32,752 nt of DNA, taken from Acidobacteriota bacterium. Its GTDB lineage: Bacteria > Acidobacteriota > UBA6911. Of the stretch, positions 7,825 through 16,294 are shown piece after piece (position 1 is the stretch's first letter; each line of letters starts with the position of its first letter). Both the position numbers and the translations under genes were made by a program. The stretch lies in contig JAFGTD010000236.1 in the NCBI GenBank assembly GCA_016934295.1, positions 1-32,752 on the forward strand. Direction: 5' to 3'. The notes beneath the pieces were generated by a model. The model searched no databases and was not told the DNA's origin. It saw nothing but the letters and a program-made list of their open reading frames with translations.

Positions 7825-10263
7825 ATGCTTTTTAAGGAAAGAAAAGAATTCACCTTTGTTTCGAAGGCGCTTCCTGAAGATGCCTTTTCGGTTGTGAAAT
7901 TCAGTGGGATTGAAGCAATATCCCAGCCCTACGAATTCGACATCACCCTGGCTTCTGAAGATCCTGAGATTGATCTGAAAGCAGTGCTCCAAAATCCTGC
8001 GACACTAACCATTGTACACGGAGACGAGGAACTCCCTTTCCATGGAGTCCTTTCCCGGTTCGAACAGCTTCATGAGGTGAAGCAGCATGTTTTCTACCGC
8101 GCCGTCCTGGTACCGAAGCTCTGGAACGCAGGTCTTTACCGCGAAAATCAAATCTTTCTGGACAAGAAGTTTCCTGAAATCATCGAAGAAATCCTTAAGC
8201 AGGCAGGGATGTCGGGCATGGACTACGAGCTGAATCTCACACAGGATTATCCAAGCTGGGAGTATATTTGCCAGTACAGTGAAACCGACCTTGATTTCAT
8301 TTCCCGTTGGATGGAACGGGAAGGAATTTACTACTTCTTCGAACAGACCGAACAGGGCGCAAAAATGATTGTCTCCGACAGCCTCTCCATCCATAAGGAT
8401 ATCAAGGGTGAAACAAATGTCCCCTACTCTCCCCCCTCCGGTCTGATCGCTTCGGAAGAGGAAATTGTCAAAGAGTTCGTCTGCCGCCAGAAGATGCTTC
8501 CCGCAAAAGTGATTTTAAAGGACTATAACTATCGAAATCCCGGCCTGGAAATAAAGGCGGAGGCTGCAGTCGATCCCGACGGTCGTGGAGAAGTCTGCAT
8601 TTACGGAGAGCATTTCAAAGATCCCGGCCGGGGGAATGAACTGGCGAAAATCAGGGCCGAGGAGCTTCTCTGCCGGGAGAAAGAATTCCACGGCGAAGCA
8701 ACGGCCCCGGCATTTTGCCCCGGCTTTACTTTCGAACTGGCCGGGCATTATCGCAGCGAATACAACCGGAAATATCTCATTATTGAAGTTGTGCACGAAG
8801 GTAGCCGGGCCGAAGATCTGCTGGCAGGTCTCGGTGAGAAAGAGTCGGAACTGGAAGAACAGCCCGGTTACACAAACCGTTTCGTCTGTATCCCTGCAGA
8901 CATACAATTCCGTCCGGAGCGAAAAACTTCGCAATCGAAATTTTACGGCACCATGAACGCCGTTGTGGATGCAGCAGGTGACGGCAAGTTCGCCGAACTG
9001 GACGACCAGGGACGGTATAAGGTCATCCTGCCCTTCGATCTGAGCGGCAGAACTGAGGGCAAAGCCTCGCGCTTTATACGGATGGCCCAGCCCTATTCCG
9101 GCTTTACGGCAACCGATGGTCCGAAGCAACCTTCAGGAATGCACTTTCCTTTACACAAAGGTGCTGAGGTTCTTTTGACCTTCATAGACGGCGATCCGGA
9201 CCGTCCCGTCATTTCGAGTTCCATTCCCAATCCAGAAACCGTCAGCCCCGTAACAAACGAAAACCAGGCCAAGAGCATTATCCGTGACAATTATGGCAAT
9301 GAGCTCATCTTCGATTCCACACCGGGGAATGAAGGCATCTTTATTTACACTCCAACCATGCATTCCGGTTTGCAGCTGGCAGATTATCTCTTTCTTGAGA
9401 GCAAATCGGATAGTGGGGAAATTACGGGGGGGTCGAAAACTGAAGTGCATGGGGGCTCAAAAAGCGAGACTATTTTGGGATCTAAATCCGAGATGCTCCT
9501 CGGCGTTGAAAGCTCCTTCAAATTAGCCGCCGGGATTGAATCCTTCATAGGTTCAAACGTAAAAGTTCGGATCGGACCCGAATACGAATATGCTAATAAA
9601 AATGCAATTCGTCAGGCAGACAACGACATGCTGTATATAGCTGAAGGAGACGCTATCATTGAATCCGAAGGCAAAAAAAAGGGCAAGCTACTGTTTTCGG
9701 CCGGAACGAAACGCCAGTCTGTCGTCGAAATGGGCAATGATGCAGTCCGATTATCCATCGGGGAAGGTGCATTAAGAATCGACAGCAAAGCACGAAACAA
9801 ACTCGAAACAGCGATGGTAGCCGCTGTCTTGCTGGCGGGTACAGTGCATTCTGCAAACGCTGCCGCTGCAATCGGCAACTATCTTGGCCTGGAATTCAGC
9901 AAGAATTGGGAAGAAAAATGTGCGGATATACTCCAGACCAGCTTTGGGCATACTTCCAATGCGGTGATAGCGGCTTTAAGCGCACTCGCCAACGGTTTAG
10001 CCCTCCGCATGTACTTCAAGCAGGCGAAACCGGACAGGATCAAGGAAAACATTGAAGAAAGCGGGAAGAAACCCAATGCCAGGATTGAAATGAAGAAAAG
10101 CGGAGCGATTAACATCGATTCATCCGGTGGCAACGGACGTTTATTTATCAAGTCGGGTCGTGGAAGAATGATCCTGTCTGCGGAAGACCGCATCCAGATG
10201 GACACAAAGACCGTAATTGCCAGCAAAGGATTACGTACAAAGAACATCGTAGACATGGGCTAA
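7825..10263 (+). CDS. vgrG: VgrG (TssI) T6SS spike protein with extended C-terminus
   Basis: VgrG trimers form the puncturing spike that caps the Hcp tube and carries effectors or a PAAR tip. The 812-residue product has the gp27-like N-terminal region (EFTFVSKALPEDAFSVVKF onwards; SETDLDFISRWMEREGIYYFF near 150-170), then the gp5 OB-fold region (GRYKVILPFDL; SRFIRMAQPYSG; GAEVLLTFIDGDPDRPVI) and a beta-prism stretch of short repeats (GGSKTEVHGGSKSETILGSKSEM, about 532-555). Beyond about residue 560 it continues for some 250 residues with no fold I recognise. Two hydrophobic stretches lie near 663-690 and 711-731, and the protein ends in a Lys/Asp-rich beta-like tail. The start ATG is fixed by GGAGGT at 7814-7819. 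It is followed 47 bp later by the DUF2169 gene, the usual place for a cargo adaptor. Confidence 0.93.
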   Translation: MLFKERKEFTFVSKALPEDAFSVVKFSGIEAISQPYEFDITLASEDPEIDLKAVLQNPATLTIVHGDEELPFHGVLSRFEQLHEVKQHVFYRAVLVPKLWNAGLYRENQIFLDKKFPEIIEEILKQAGMSGMDYELNLTQDYPSWEYICQYSETDLDFISRWMEREGIYYFFEQTEQGAKMIVSDSLSIHKDIKGETNVPYSPPSGLIASEEEIVKEFVCRQKMLPAKVILKDYNYRNPGLEIKAEAAVDPDGRGEVCIYGEHFKDPGRGNELAKIRAEELLCREKEFHGEATAPAFCPGFTFELAGHYRSEYNRKYLIIEVVHEGSRAEDLLAGLGEKESELEEQPGYTNRFVCIPADIQFRPERKTSQSKFYGTMNAVVDAAGDGKFAELDDQGRYKVILPFDLSGRTEGKASRFIRMAQPYSGFTATDGPKQPSGMHFPLHKGAEVLLTFIDGDPDRPVISSSIPNPETVSPVTNENQAKSIIRDNYGNELIFDSTPGNEGIFIYTPTMHSGLQLADYLFLESKSDSGEITGGSKTEVHGGSKSETILGSKSEMLLGVESSFKLAAGIESFIGSNVKVRIGPEYEYANKNAIRQADNDMLYIAEGDAIIESEGKKKGKLLFSAGTKRQSVVEMGNDAVRLSIGEGALRIDSKARNKLETAMVAAVLLAGTVHSANAAAAIGNYLGLEFSKNWEEKCADILQTSFGHTSNAVIAALSALANGLALRMYFKQAKPDRIKENIEESGKKPNARIEMKKSGAINIDSSGGNGRLFIKSGRGRMILSAEDRIQMDTKTVIASKGLRTKNIVDMG

Positions 10264-10310
10264 TCCGGAAGCGGTATCCGGGCGGCATTTTTATCCGGCA
10301 AGGTTAAAAA

Positions 10311-12932
10311 GTGAACATATTAAAGGACACAGAATTACAATTATCTTTTCTGGTTGGAAGGCTTTGTCATCCCGGGCACTCCCTTACGATGATCGCAAAA
10401 GGAACATTTGATTTAATGCCGGAAGAGCCGTCGGTTTTGGGCAAGGAACAGCCATTCCCCAGGGGCGACTCCTTCTACGCGGATGATGCAGACCGGCAGG
10501 GCAGTCTTTTCTACGAATCGGATTTCGCTTTCTTTAAACCCCGGGCGGATCTGCTGCTGGTCGGCAAGTGTCACACGTCGCAAAGTAAGCCCGCCCGGAT
10601 GTGTCCGGTCACTTTCCAGGTTGGTGAGCATAAAAAAACGCTTTCCGTTTTCGGGAATCGCCGTTGGGAGAAGCGTTGGTTTCGCCACTTCGCTACAGAT
10701 CCGGAGCCGTTCACCGAAATGGAACTAAGATACGAAAACAGCTTCGGGGGCGAAAATAGCAGGAAAAATCCAGTGGGCAAGGGGAGCGGTCCGATAAAGG
10801 ATGCCCGGGGTAATGAGATCCGGCTGTTGCCGAACATTGAAGATCCGGTGCATCCGATTGAGTCACCCAAGAGCAGCCCGGAACCGGCAGGGTTCGGTCC
10901 GCTGGGCCGGATGTGGCAGACCCGGCATTCTAAAACAGGAACCTATACAGGCAATTACAGGGAATCCCGCTGGCCCTGGTTTCCCGAGGATTTCGACTGG
11001 AGCCATTTCAACGCGGCGCCGCCGGAGATGCAGGTCGAGGGATATCTCCGGGGTGACGAGAAGCTCTACTTTGAAAACCTGCATCCGGAACATTCTCAAT
11101 ATCACTCACAGCTTCCCGGAATCAATATCCGGTGTTTTTTGAACAAAAGGACAGGATCCGGAGAAGAGGAAACCGGCTTCGAGGAAGTCTCCCTGAATCT
11201 GGACACCCTGTGGGTGGACATGGAGGCTGAAAAGCTGGTGCTTGTCTGGCGCGGTTGGGCCGAGGTGCTCTCCGAAGACTATGAGGAGGTTCAGGACCTT
11301 TTTATAATGTCCGAGCCGCTTGAGCGGCAACCGGCTTCAAAGGAGGCGTGCTATCAGCAGTTCCTGGAAAAGCAGGCCGAGGAGGAAAAAGCGTGGGCCG
11401 TGGAACCGGAAGAGCCCGAAGCTCAACCCGAAGAGGATACCGAAACCCCTTCCGTGGCTCAGGAGAAGCCGGATATAGATCCTGCTTATCTGCAGGCTCA
11501 GACAAACGCAATCCTGGCGCAAATGGGCGTAAATCCGCAAACCGTGCCGCCAGAAGCCCGTGAGAAACAGTCCCGGCTCATCCAAAAACTCACCGAGACC
11601 GACCCGGCAAAAGTCGCTGAAATGCAGCAGAAGGAGCTTGACGACCAGATGCGGGAGGCATTCGCAAAACTCGACCTGGATCCGGACAATTTGCCGCCCG
11701 TCAGCGCAAAAGCCAAAGCCGAGCAGCTTCGCTTCATGAAGGAACTGGGCCTTAAATCCGCCGACATAGCCGACAATCCGGAGGTCGGCAAGATCATGGC
11801 CCTGATGGGAGCGGCACTACCGAAGATGGGATTGAACCCTGAAAACCTCACTCCGTTGATTGAACAGACGAAAAAGCAGCAGGAACGTTTCAAGAAGCAG
11901 TTAGGAGCCGAAGAAGAGGCCGAGACCGGGGCGGCAAAAGAAAAGGAAGCGCAGCTTCTCACGCGGGATAACGTACAGGAGAGGGCCGCCCGCGGCGAAT
12001 CCTTCACCGGGGAGGATCTGCACGGGCTGGACCTTTCGGGTCTCGATCTTTCGAATCTGGATTTTTCCGGTGCAAAACTTGCCGGCGCCATTCTCAACGG
12101 GGCGAAGCTTGAATCCGCCATCCTTTCAGGGGCCGATCTCACGGAAGCGGATCTTACGGAGGCCGATTGTACCGGCGCGAATCTGGCGGAGGCGGACCTT
12201 ACAAAGGCAAAGCTGGGAAAGTCTATTCTCGCAGATGCCGATTGCACAGGGAGCATCCTGACCGAAGCGGATCTCGCTGAATCCACTCTCGCCGATGCCG
12301 TTTTCGAGAAAGCCCGGATGGCGGGGGCAGTACTGGATCGGGCCGAAGCCGCGGGCGCCAACTTCTCGGAGGCGGATCTCACCGGATGCAGTTTCCTGGG
12401 AAGTTCCTGTTCGGGCGCCGACTTTTCGAAAGCCGTGCTGGACAATGCGGTTCTCCGGGGCGCCGATCTGCGGGAGGCATCGATGGAAGGCGCCGTCGGA
12501 CGAAAGATCGACCTGACGGAGGCAAACCTGACGGGACTGAGAGCTTCCGATGGCTGTGATTTTACAGGAGGCATCTTCTGGAACTCTGCCGGCGGCGGAT
12601 CCATCTGGGACAACGCCGACCTTACCGGTAGCGATTTCCGCGGCGCCCGGATGGAAGGAGCGGTGTTCACCGCCGCCTGCCTGAAACAGGCCGATCTGTC
12701 GTTCACCGATATGAAATTCAGCCGGTTCGACAAGGCCGACCTGCTGGAAGCCCGTATGGTCCGAATGAATCTCTTCCAGGGAAATCTTGAAAAAGCCAAC
12801 CTGACGGGTGCGGACCTCAGCGGCTCGAATATGTACGGCGTCGAGTTCCTGGATGCGGTTACAGAAAATATCAGGACCGATGAAACAAACCTGAAGATGT
12901 CCAAGCTGCAGGAGAAGGCGGAACAGGGATGA
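10311..12932 (+). CDS. DUF2169 T6SS adaptor-like protein fused to pentapeptide repeats
   Basis: Residues about 1-340 match DUF2169, a family encoded next to vgrG and effector genes in many T6SS loci (for example beside vgrG2 and tde2 in Agrobacterium) and proposed to load cargo onto the spike. Visible features are an SLTMIAKGTFDL strand, ADLLLVGKCHTS, NSFGGEN, PAGFGPLGRMWQTR and WPWFPEDFDWSHFN. After an acidic linker (about 360-395) come three related helical segments starting near 405 (MGVNPQTVPP), 454 (LDLDPDNLPP) and 506 (MGLNPENLTP). Residues about 569-860 are pentapeptide repeats of A(D/N)Lxx type, expected to fold as a right-handed quadrilateral beta-helix. The start is GTG at 10311. 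The next gene begins 4 bp after the stop. The adaptor role is inferred from family and position. Confidence 0.85.
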   Translation: MNILKDTELQLSFLVGRLCHPGHSLTMIAKGTFDLMPEEPSVLGKEQPFPRGDSFYADDADRQGSLFYESDFAFFKPRADLLLVGKCHTSQSKPARMCPVTFQVGEHKKTLSVFGNRRWEKRWFRHFATDPEPFTEMELRYENSFGGENSRKNPVGKGSGPIKDARGNEIRLLPNIEDPVHPIESPKSSPEPAGFGPLGRMWQTRHSKTGTYTGNYRESRWPWFPEDFDWSHFNAAPPEMQVEGYLRGDEKLYFENLHPEHSQYHSQLPGINIRCFLNKRTGSGEEETGFEEVSLNLDTLWVDMEAEKLVLVWRGWAEVLSEDYEEVQDLFIMSEPLERQPASKEACYQQFLEKQAEEEKAWAVEPEEPEAQPEEDTETPSVAQEKPDIDPAYLQAQTNAILAQMGVNPQTVPPEAREKQSRLIQKLTETDPAKVAEMQQKELDDQMREAFAKLDLDPDNLPPVSAKAKAEQLRFMKELGLKSADIADNPEVGKIMALMGAALPKMGLNPENLTPLIEQTKKQQERFKKQLGAEEEAETGAAKEKEAQLLTRDNVQERAARGESFTGEDLHGLDLSGLDLSNLDFSGAKLAGAILNGAKLESAILSGADLTEADLTEADCTGANLAEADLTKAKLGKSILADADCTGSILTEADLAESTLADAVFEKARMAGAVLDRAEAAGANFSEADLTGCSFLGSSCSGADFSKAVLDNAVLRGADLREASMEGAVGRKIDLTEANLTGLRASDGCDFTGGIFWNSAGGGSIWDNADLTGSDFRGARMEGAVFTAACLKQADLSFTDMKFSRFDKADLLEARMVRMNLFQGNLEKANLTGADLSGSNMYGVEFLDAVTENIRTDETNLKMSKLQEKAEQG

Positions 12933-12936
12933 AACC

Positions 12937-14928
12937 ATGATCGACTTCGAAAACCTCGACTTCAGCAAGATCGACCTCAAACAATTGGTCGAGGAGTTCA
13001 GGAACCTGGGCAAAATGTTCCTGAGCGCCGATGAGGTTCTCCGGAAGGCTCAAGCAGGAGAATCGCTGGCTGCAACGCAGCTCTGGAACCTGGATCTTTC
13101 GGGCGCGGATCTGCGCGGAGCGAACTTCGAGCAGACGACGTTTACCAAAACAAAATTCACAGGCGCGGATCTCGAGGGCGCCAGGCTTTCAGGCGCGACA
13201 TTCAATGAAGCGGACCTCGGACAGGCCAACCTCTCCGGCGCCGACCTCTCGCAGGCGCAAATGGTGAACACAAGCTGTGAAAAGACAGTTTTCCGCAACG
13301 CCAATCTGTCGGATCTAAAGGCAGGCATTGAGCAGATGCTGCTGAAAGATCCCGGAAATATAAAACTCTCACCCAAAGCACTGGAACTGGCGAAACAGAA
13401 CCCTTCGGATATCGATTACGAATCGCTCGACCTCGGTCTGGAAGACCTGGGAATCTCTGAGAATGATTTCGGCCCAGGCAAGAGCAGTATGAATGGAGCG
13501 GATTTCTCCAAGGCCGACCTCAAAGATTCCAGTTTCGATTATGTATTCCTGGATGGCGCCAACCTCTGCGAATCTGACCTGGAGCGGGCTGTTTTTTCGA
13601 ACTGCTCCATGAAGGGCAGCAGGCTAGATGAGGCGAAAATCGGCAGAACAGAATTTTCGGATACGGATCTATCCTCAGCTTCCGGCCTATCGGGGAATCT
13701 TCCCGGCTGCATTTTTTCCAACTCCCAGATAACCCGCAGGGATTTTAAACAATCAAACCTGGCAGGCAGCCGGTTTCAGGGAATAGACCTTTCTGAAAGC
13801 GACTTCTCGGAAGCCGATCTGACGGATGCCGGATTCACCGGAGTCAAACTTCTTAAGACCCGATTCAAAGAGGCCAACCTTAAGGGGACCTCTTTCGTCA
13901 ATGCGGAACTGCCTGAATCGGATTTTTCGGGCCATGACCTGAGGGAAACGGCTTTTTCCGAATGCGCACTTCAAGGTGCGCTTTTCAGGGAAGCGATTCT
14001 CGAAGGAATGCCCCTGCAGCAATGCAACCTGGAAAACGTCGACCTCAGCGGCATCGACCTTTCTGCGGCCGATTTTTCCGGCGCGCAGCTTCGAGGCACC
14101 AAATTTACAAACTGCAACCTGAACGACGCCGATTTCAGCAAAGCCGATCTAAGGAACGCCGATTTCGGGGATGCAAAGCTCGACAGCACCCTCTTTTCCG
14201 AAGCCGACCTCGGCGAGGCGAACTTCAGTCGCGCGTCTCTCTTCTACTGTGAAATGTCGGGAAGCAAACTCGAAGGAACGGACTTCAGCGGCGCCATGGT
14301 GGAAAACACCGACCTGGAGGGCGTCGATTTCACCCGAACGCGTGTGAATCGCTCCACCTTCAAACTCTGCAACCTGGCTAAGACCCGCTGGTCCGGCATG
14401 GACCTTTTAGAATGCGATTTTACCGATTCCGATTTTGCGGAATCCGACCTGAAGGAAGCCCGGCTGAAAGGATCTGTCTTGAAGCAGGTCAATTTCATGA
14501 ATGCAGATCTGTCCGGCGCAGACATCAGCGAAGCCCGCGCTGAAGCCGTCTGCTTTATCGGAGCACAACTGAAAGGCGTAAAAGCCCGGAAGGCCGATCT
14601 GCGCGGCTCCAATTTCGACAATGCCGGGCTTGGCGGCGGCGATTTTTCTCAAGCCCGCCTGGACCGCTCGATCTTCACACGCGCCGAATGCGGAAAAGCC
14701 CGGTTTGCCGGCGCACGAATCCCTTACGCGGATTTTTCCCATGCCGTTCTGCGCAGCGCGGATTTTTCAGGCGCCGATCTGCTTCAGTGCACTCTGCACC
14801 GTGTCGACGATCAGGATACCGCCTGGACGGACGCCAATCTAAAAGATGTAAAAACAACCGACCCGGACCTCAAAGAGGCAGAGGATTGGACTCCTCCCGC
14901 TTTCGAGATTCCGACTAAAAGGACATAA
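12937..14928 (+). CDS. Large pentapeptide-repeat protein in T6SS spike module
   Basis: The 663-residue product is built almost wholly of pentapeptide repeats with consensus A(D/N)(L/F)xx, predicted to form a long right-handed beta-helix. A short helical N-terminus (1-50) is followed by repeats (about 52-120), a non-repeat insert (about 125-185, helical, with KLSPKALELAKQNPSDIDYE), and repeats again from about 186 to 640. No enzymatic motif or signal peptide is visible. It lies 4 bp downstream of the DUF2169-pentapeptide gene and 4 bp upstream of the DUF3540 gene, so it is co-translated with the spike-loading genes. A role as structural extension, cargo or effector cannot be chosen from sequence. 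Pentapeptide proteins elsewhere include DNA-mimicking gyrase inhibitors of the Qnr/MfpA type, but those are far shorter. Confidence 0.85.
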   Translation: MIDFENLDFSKIDLKQLVEEFRNLGKMFLSADEVLRKAQAGESLAATQLWNLDLSGADLRGANFEQTTFTKTKFTGADLEGARLSGATFNEADLGQANLSGADLSQAQMVNTSCEKTVFRNANLSDLKAGIEQMLLKDPGNIKLSPKALELAKQNPSDIDYESLDLGLEDLGISENDFGPGKSSMNGADFSKADLKDSSFDYVFLDGANLCESDLERAVFSNCSMKGSRLDEAKIGRTEFSDTDLSSASGLSGNLPGCIFSNSQITRRDFKQSNLAGSRFQGIDLSESDFSEADLTDAGFTGVKLLKTRFKEANLKGTSFVNAELPESDFSGHDLRETAFSECALQGALFREAILEGMPLQQCNLENVDLSGIDLSAADFSGAQLRGTKFTNCNLNDADFSKADLRNADFGDAKLDSTLFSEADLGEANFSRASLFYCEMSGSKLEGTDFSGAMVENTDLEGVDFTRTRVNRSTFKLCNLAKTRWSGMDLLECDFTDSDFAESDLKEARLKGSVLKQVNFMNADLSGADISEARAEAVCFIGAQLKGVKARKADLRGSNFDNAGLGGGDFSQARLDRSIFTRAECGKARFAGARIPYADFSHAVLRSADFSGADLLQCTLHRVDDQDTAWTDANLKDVKTTDPDLKEAEDWTPPAFEIPTKRT

Positions 14929-14932
14929 AGCC

Positions 14933-15679
14933 ATGAACAGCACAACGAATGCTTTGTCTTTATTATCTGAAAAGCCCTGTTTCGATCCCGCCTGCGTCGT
15001 TGAAAACGAACGGGATGACGGAACGGTCCGTGTGCGGCTGGACACGCCCGGCCCCGCGTCCATTATATCGGCGCATGTTGCCGTTGCCCGCAACGCACCA
15101 CTGACCGCCGGAGACAGGGTCCTTGTCGCTGCAGATTCGGCACAGGAGCTTTATGTCATCGGCAGGATTGGTTCTTTCCAAAGGGAGCCGCAGTCTCCGA
15201 TATTGCTCAGTACAAAAAGCGGCGCATGCGCCATGTTGTCGGATTCAGAGAAAGAATCCGAAGTCCTGCAGGTCTATTCAGCGCGCAAAGAGTTGATTTT
15301 CGAATACGATCCTGCCGGCGAAAAGGCACGCGTCAACATAGCCAGGGGATGCCTGGAGCTGAGCACCGAGGACGGGGACATAGATCTCCGATCGGCGCGG
15401 AATGTCCTAATCAGTGGACATACATTAGAAATGGAAGGGCAGGAATTAAATGTTAAAGCCGCTTCCTCCCGGTGGATTGTAGATCGCATGGAAACCATGG
15501 TCGGAACTTTGGTTGAAAAGGCCCGGAATGCGTACCGGACCGTCGAACAGCTGACGCAGCTCCGGACCGGCAGAATGCGGACGCTTGTGGATCAGACCTT
15601 CCAGTTCAAAAGCCGCAAGGCATTTCTGAAATCGGAAGAGGACTTTAAAATCAAGGGCGAGAAAATACATCTGGGTTAA
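14933..15679 (+). CDS. DUF3540 protein, T6SS spike-module component
   Basis: The 248-residue product resembles DUF3540, a family of unknown function usually found between DUF2169/pentapeptide genes and a DUF4150 PAAR-like gene in T6SS clusters. The first 80 residues (VVENERDDGTVRVRLDT; GDRVLVAADSAQELYVIGRIG) look like a small OB-fold barrel of the kind found in gp5/gpV baseplate proteins. A beta-rich middle follows (LELSTEDGDIDLRSARNVLISGHTLEMEGQELNVKA), resembling a VgrG-like beta-prism tail, then a helical C-terminus. It may trimerise on or near the spike; this is inference from the fold-like pattern. It is 4 bp after the pentapeptide gene and 21 bp before the DUF4150 gene. Confidence 0.8.
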   Translation: MNSTTNALSLLSEKPCFDPACVVENERDDGTVRVRLDTPGPASIISAHVAVARNAPLTAGDRVLVAADSAQELYVIGRIGSFQREPQSPILLSTKSGACAMLSDSEKESEVLQVYSARKELIFEYDPAGEKARVNIARGCLELSTEDGDIDLRSARNVLISGHTLEMEGQELNVKAASSRWIVDRMETMVGTLVEKARNAYRTVEQLTQLRTGRMRTLVDQTFQFKSRKAFLKSEEDFKIKGEKIHLG

Positions 15680-15700
15680 TCAATAGAAAGGAATCGTAAA

Positions 15701-16108
15701 ATGTTTCCAGCATCGACAAATGGCGGCGGCAATTGCATGGCCATGCCTGATGTATGCAAAGTACCGGCTCCTCCTGCCCCCCCTATCCCGACCCCCTTTC
15801 CAAATACCGGAATGTTAAATCAGGCGACGAATGTATCCATGAAGGTCAAGATCTGCGGCAAGCAAACGGTCACTGTCAAGTCAAAGATTCCCAAAACGAT
15901 GGGAGATGAAGCGGGTGTCGCCGGAGGCCTCATATCCGGGATGAATATGGGACCGGCTTCCTTCAAGAAAGGAAACACCAATGTAAAGGTGGAGGGCTCT
16001 CCCGTAATATCCCTGACATCCATGACGGCGCATAACGGCACCAACGCCAACGCCCCTGCCGGAACCGTAGTCGCTCCCAGCCAGGTAAAAGTACTTATCG
16101 GTTCATAA
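15701..16108 (+). CDS. DUF4150 PAAR-like spike-tip protein
   Basis: The 135-residue product is a PAAR-like DUF4150 protein, predicted to sharpen the VgrG tip. Typical features are the N-terminal FPASTNGGGNCMAMPDVCKVPAPP with Cys and Pro residues, PTPFPNTGM, the ATNVSMKVKICGKQTVTVKS strand, and a Gly/Met-rich GLISGMNMGPASFKKGNTNVKVEG segment. In many bacteria DUF4150 carries a C-terminal toxin; here the protein ends right after the PAAR-like domain, so it is a stand-alone tip. AAAGGA at 15687-15692 supports the ATG start. It is the last gene of the co-directional T6SS block, and no immunity-like gene follows. Confidence 0.88.
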   Translation: MFPASTNGGGNCMAMPDVCKVPAPPAPPIPTPFPNTGMLNQATNVSMKVKICGKQTVTVKSKIPKTMGDEAGVAGGLISGMNMGPASFKKGNTNVKVEGSPVISLTSMTAHNGTNANAPAGTVVAPSQVKVLIGS

Positions 16109-16165
16109 GCCTGTTTCAGGCAATCCGATCAGGCGAACTACAAAAATGCCGAACACAATCTTATT

Positions 16166-16183
16166 TTAACCCGCATTATTCAT
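16166..16183 (+). repeat. Single left end of the MITE-like repeat family
   Basis: TTAACCCGCATTATTCAT is identical over 18 bases to 31292-31309, the left end of the complete element at 31294-31371. No matching right end is seen downstream, so this is a remnant or a solo end. It lies in the 186-bp gap after the DUF4150 gene. Confidence 0.55.
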
Positions 16184-16294
16184 CTATCGTTTCACCTGTA
16201 ACTACGTCTTCAATCAAAAAAGTCCTTCGAATTCATTTTTTCTGATCCGCTTCGGGGCAGGTTTTCACATTATCCCAATGAAAGGAGATAGATT

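Noticed and set aside
11498-12904. Long open frame on the - strand opposite the DUF2169-pentapeptide gene
   Set aside because: It is Ser/Arg/Pro-rich low-complexity sequence that mirrors the pentapeptide codons. The + strand frame has clear domains, so this is an antisense shadow.
12126-13013. Second long - strand frame across the pentapeptide genes
   Set aside because: Same cause: the repeating A(D/N)LXX codons keep the opposite strand free of stops. It spans the junction of two real genes and resembles no family.
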